A stretch of DNA of 64,000 bases, from assembly GCF_900116615.1 (NCBI RefSeq), contig NZ_FPBF01000003.1, positions 620,001 to 684,000 on the forward strand, in the 5' to 3' direction. How positions within the stretch are numbered: the stretch's first letter is position 1; every line of letters begins with the position of its first letter. This document shows positions 63,762 through 64,000 of the stretch, piece after piece. Source of the stretch: Algoriphagus locisalis (GTDB lineage Bacteria; Bacteroidota; Bacteroidia; Cytophagales; Cyclobacteriaceae). Under the pieces are notes generated by a model. It ran no database searches. It saw only the letters and a program-made list of their open reading frames with translations, and was not told where the DNA came from. A program made the translations under genes and the position numbers.

Positions 63762-64000
63762 TTATCTAAGAAAAAGCATTTCTCTGTATTTCACTAGTGG
63801 CCATGACTCATCATCCACCAATAACTCTAATTTATCAACTGCATATCGGATCTTGTCGAAGTAAGCTTCTTTCACCTCGGTCTGGTATCCTTTTGCCATT
63901 TTTACAATATCAGTCTCTTTGTTCAGTTTCTTGCGCGCCTCTACCATAGCAGTGATGTTAGATTTCAAAGATTCTATATGCTTAGACACTTCTTTGATCG
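63762..64000 (-). CDS. glnN: Type III glutamine synthetase, C-terminal part
   Basis: The frame is open to the right edge, so the gene starts outside the window; about 79 C-terminal residues are visible. The ending (KLELLVDDESWPLVKYREML) and YFDKIRYAVDKL match the C-terminus of GSIII, the ~730-residue glutamine synthetase typical of Bacteroidota, which joins ammonia and glutamate with ATP. Catalytic motifs are not visible, so the call rests on this conserved tail. The stop is followed by a good terminator. Confidence 0.82.
   Translation of the reverse strand, partial: IKEVSKHIESLKSNITAMVEARKKLNKETDIVKMAKGYQTEVKEAYFDKIRYAVDKLELLVDDESWPLVKYREMLFLR

Overview
The window looks like chromosomal DNA of a Bacteroidota bacterium, probably Cytophagales and possibly Cyclobacteriaceae (Algoriphagus-like). 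This rests on a SusC/SusD pair, a type IX secretion plug protein, an IPExxxVDY protein beside pyruvate kinase, a Lacal_2735-type small protein, a PUR-domain DUF3276 protein, a type III glutamine synthetase tail and several promoters of the Bacteroidota form (TTTG, about 20 bases, TAnnTTTG). Base composition looks moderately AT-rich and gene density is high. I saw no rRNA, tRNA, insertion sequence, prophage or CRISPR array.

Positions 1-12.8 kb hold housekeeping genes. A fabG tail is followed by a minus-strand IPExxxVDY-pyk operon, which diverges from acpP-fabF-rnc, nadE and lgt. A convergent yidD follows, then three envelope genes: a BamA-like barrel with one POTRA, a PorV/PorQ-like protein and a helix-hairpin-helix barrel protein. 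From 12.8 to 31 kb come two zinc peptidases, two AI-2E/PerM-type permeases, a TPR lipoprotein, two sensor histidine kinases, aconitase, a LuxC-like acyl-CoA reductase diverging from a ferredoxin, a PUR-domain protein and ychF.

From 31 to 48 kb the content is more mixed. An isolated cas6 follows ychF. Next are the T9SS plug gene, an ABC-F ATPase, a sorbosone-dehydrogenase-like lipoprotein, a HigBA pair whose toxin gene is frameshifted, an AarF kinase with a TetR-type regulator, hslV and the pyruvate dehydrogenase E2 gene. A YheT hydrolase, an SRAP protein, a KAS III enzyme with an unknown partner, and a YwqK/MORN-repeat protein follow. The last of these is preceded by a duplicated leader holding two tiny ORFs.

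From 48.3 to 63.2 kb lies an accessory locus. One strand carries a ROK regulator, a VCBS/ASPIC protein, a PAP2/vanadium-haloperoxidase-fold protein and a sulfatase. The opposite strand carries SusC, SusD, a ROK kinase and a secreted FAD-dependent oxidoreductase. It resembles a nutrient-uptake locus but has no glycoside hydrolase, so its substrate is unknown. The window ends in the C-terminus of a type III glutamine synthetase.
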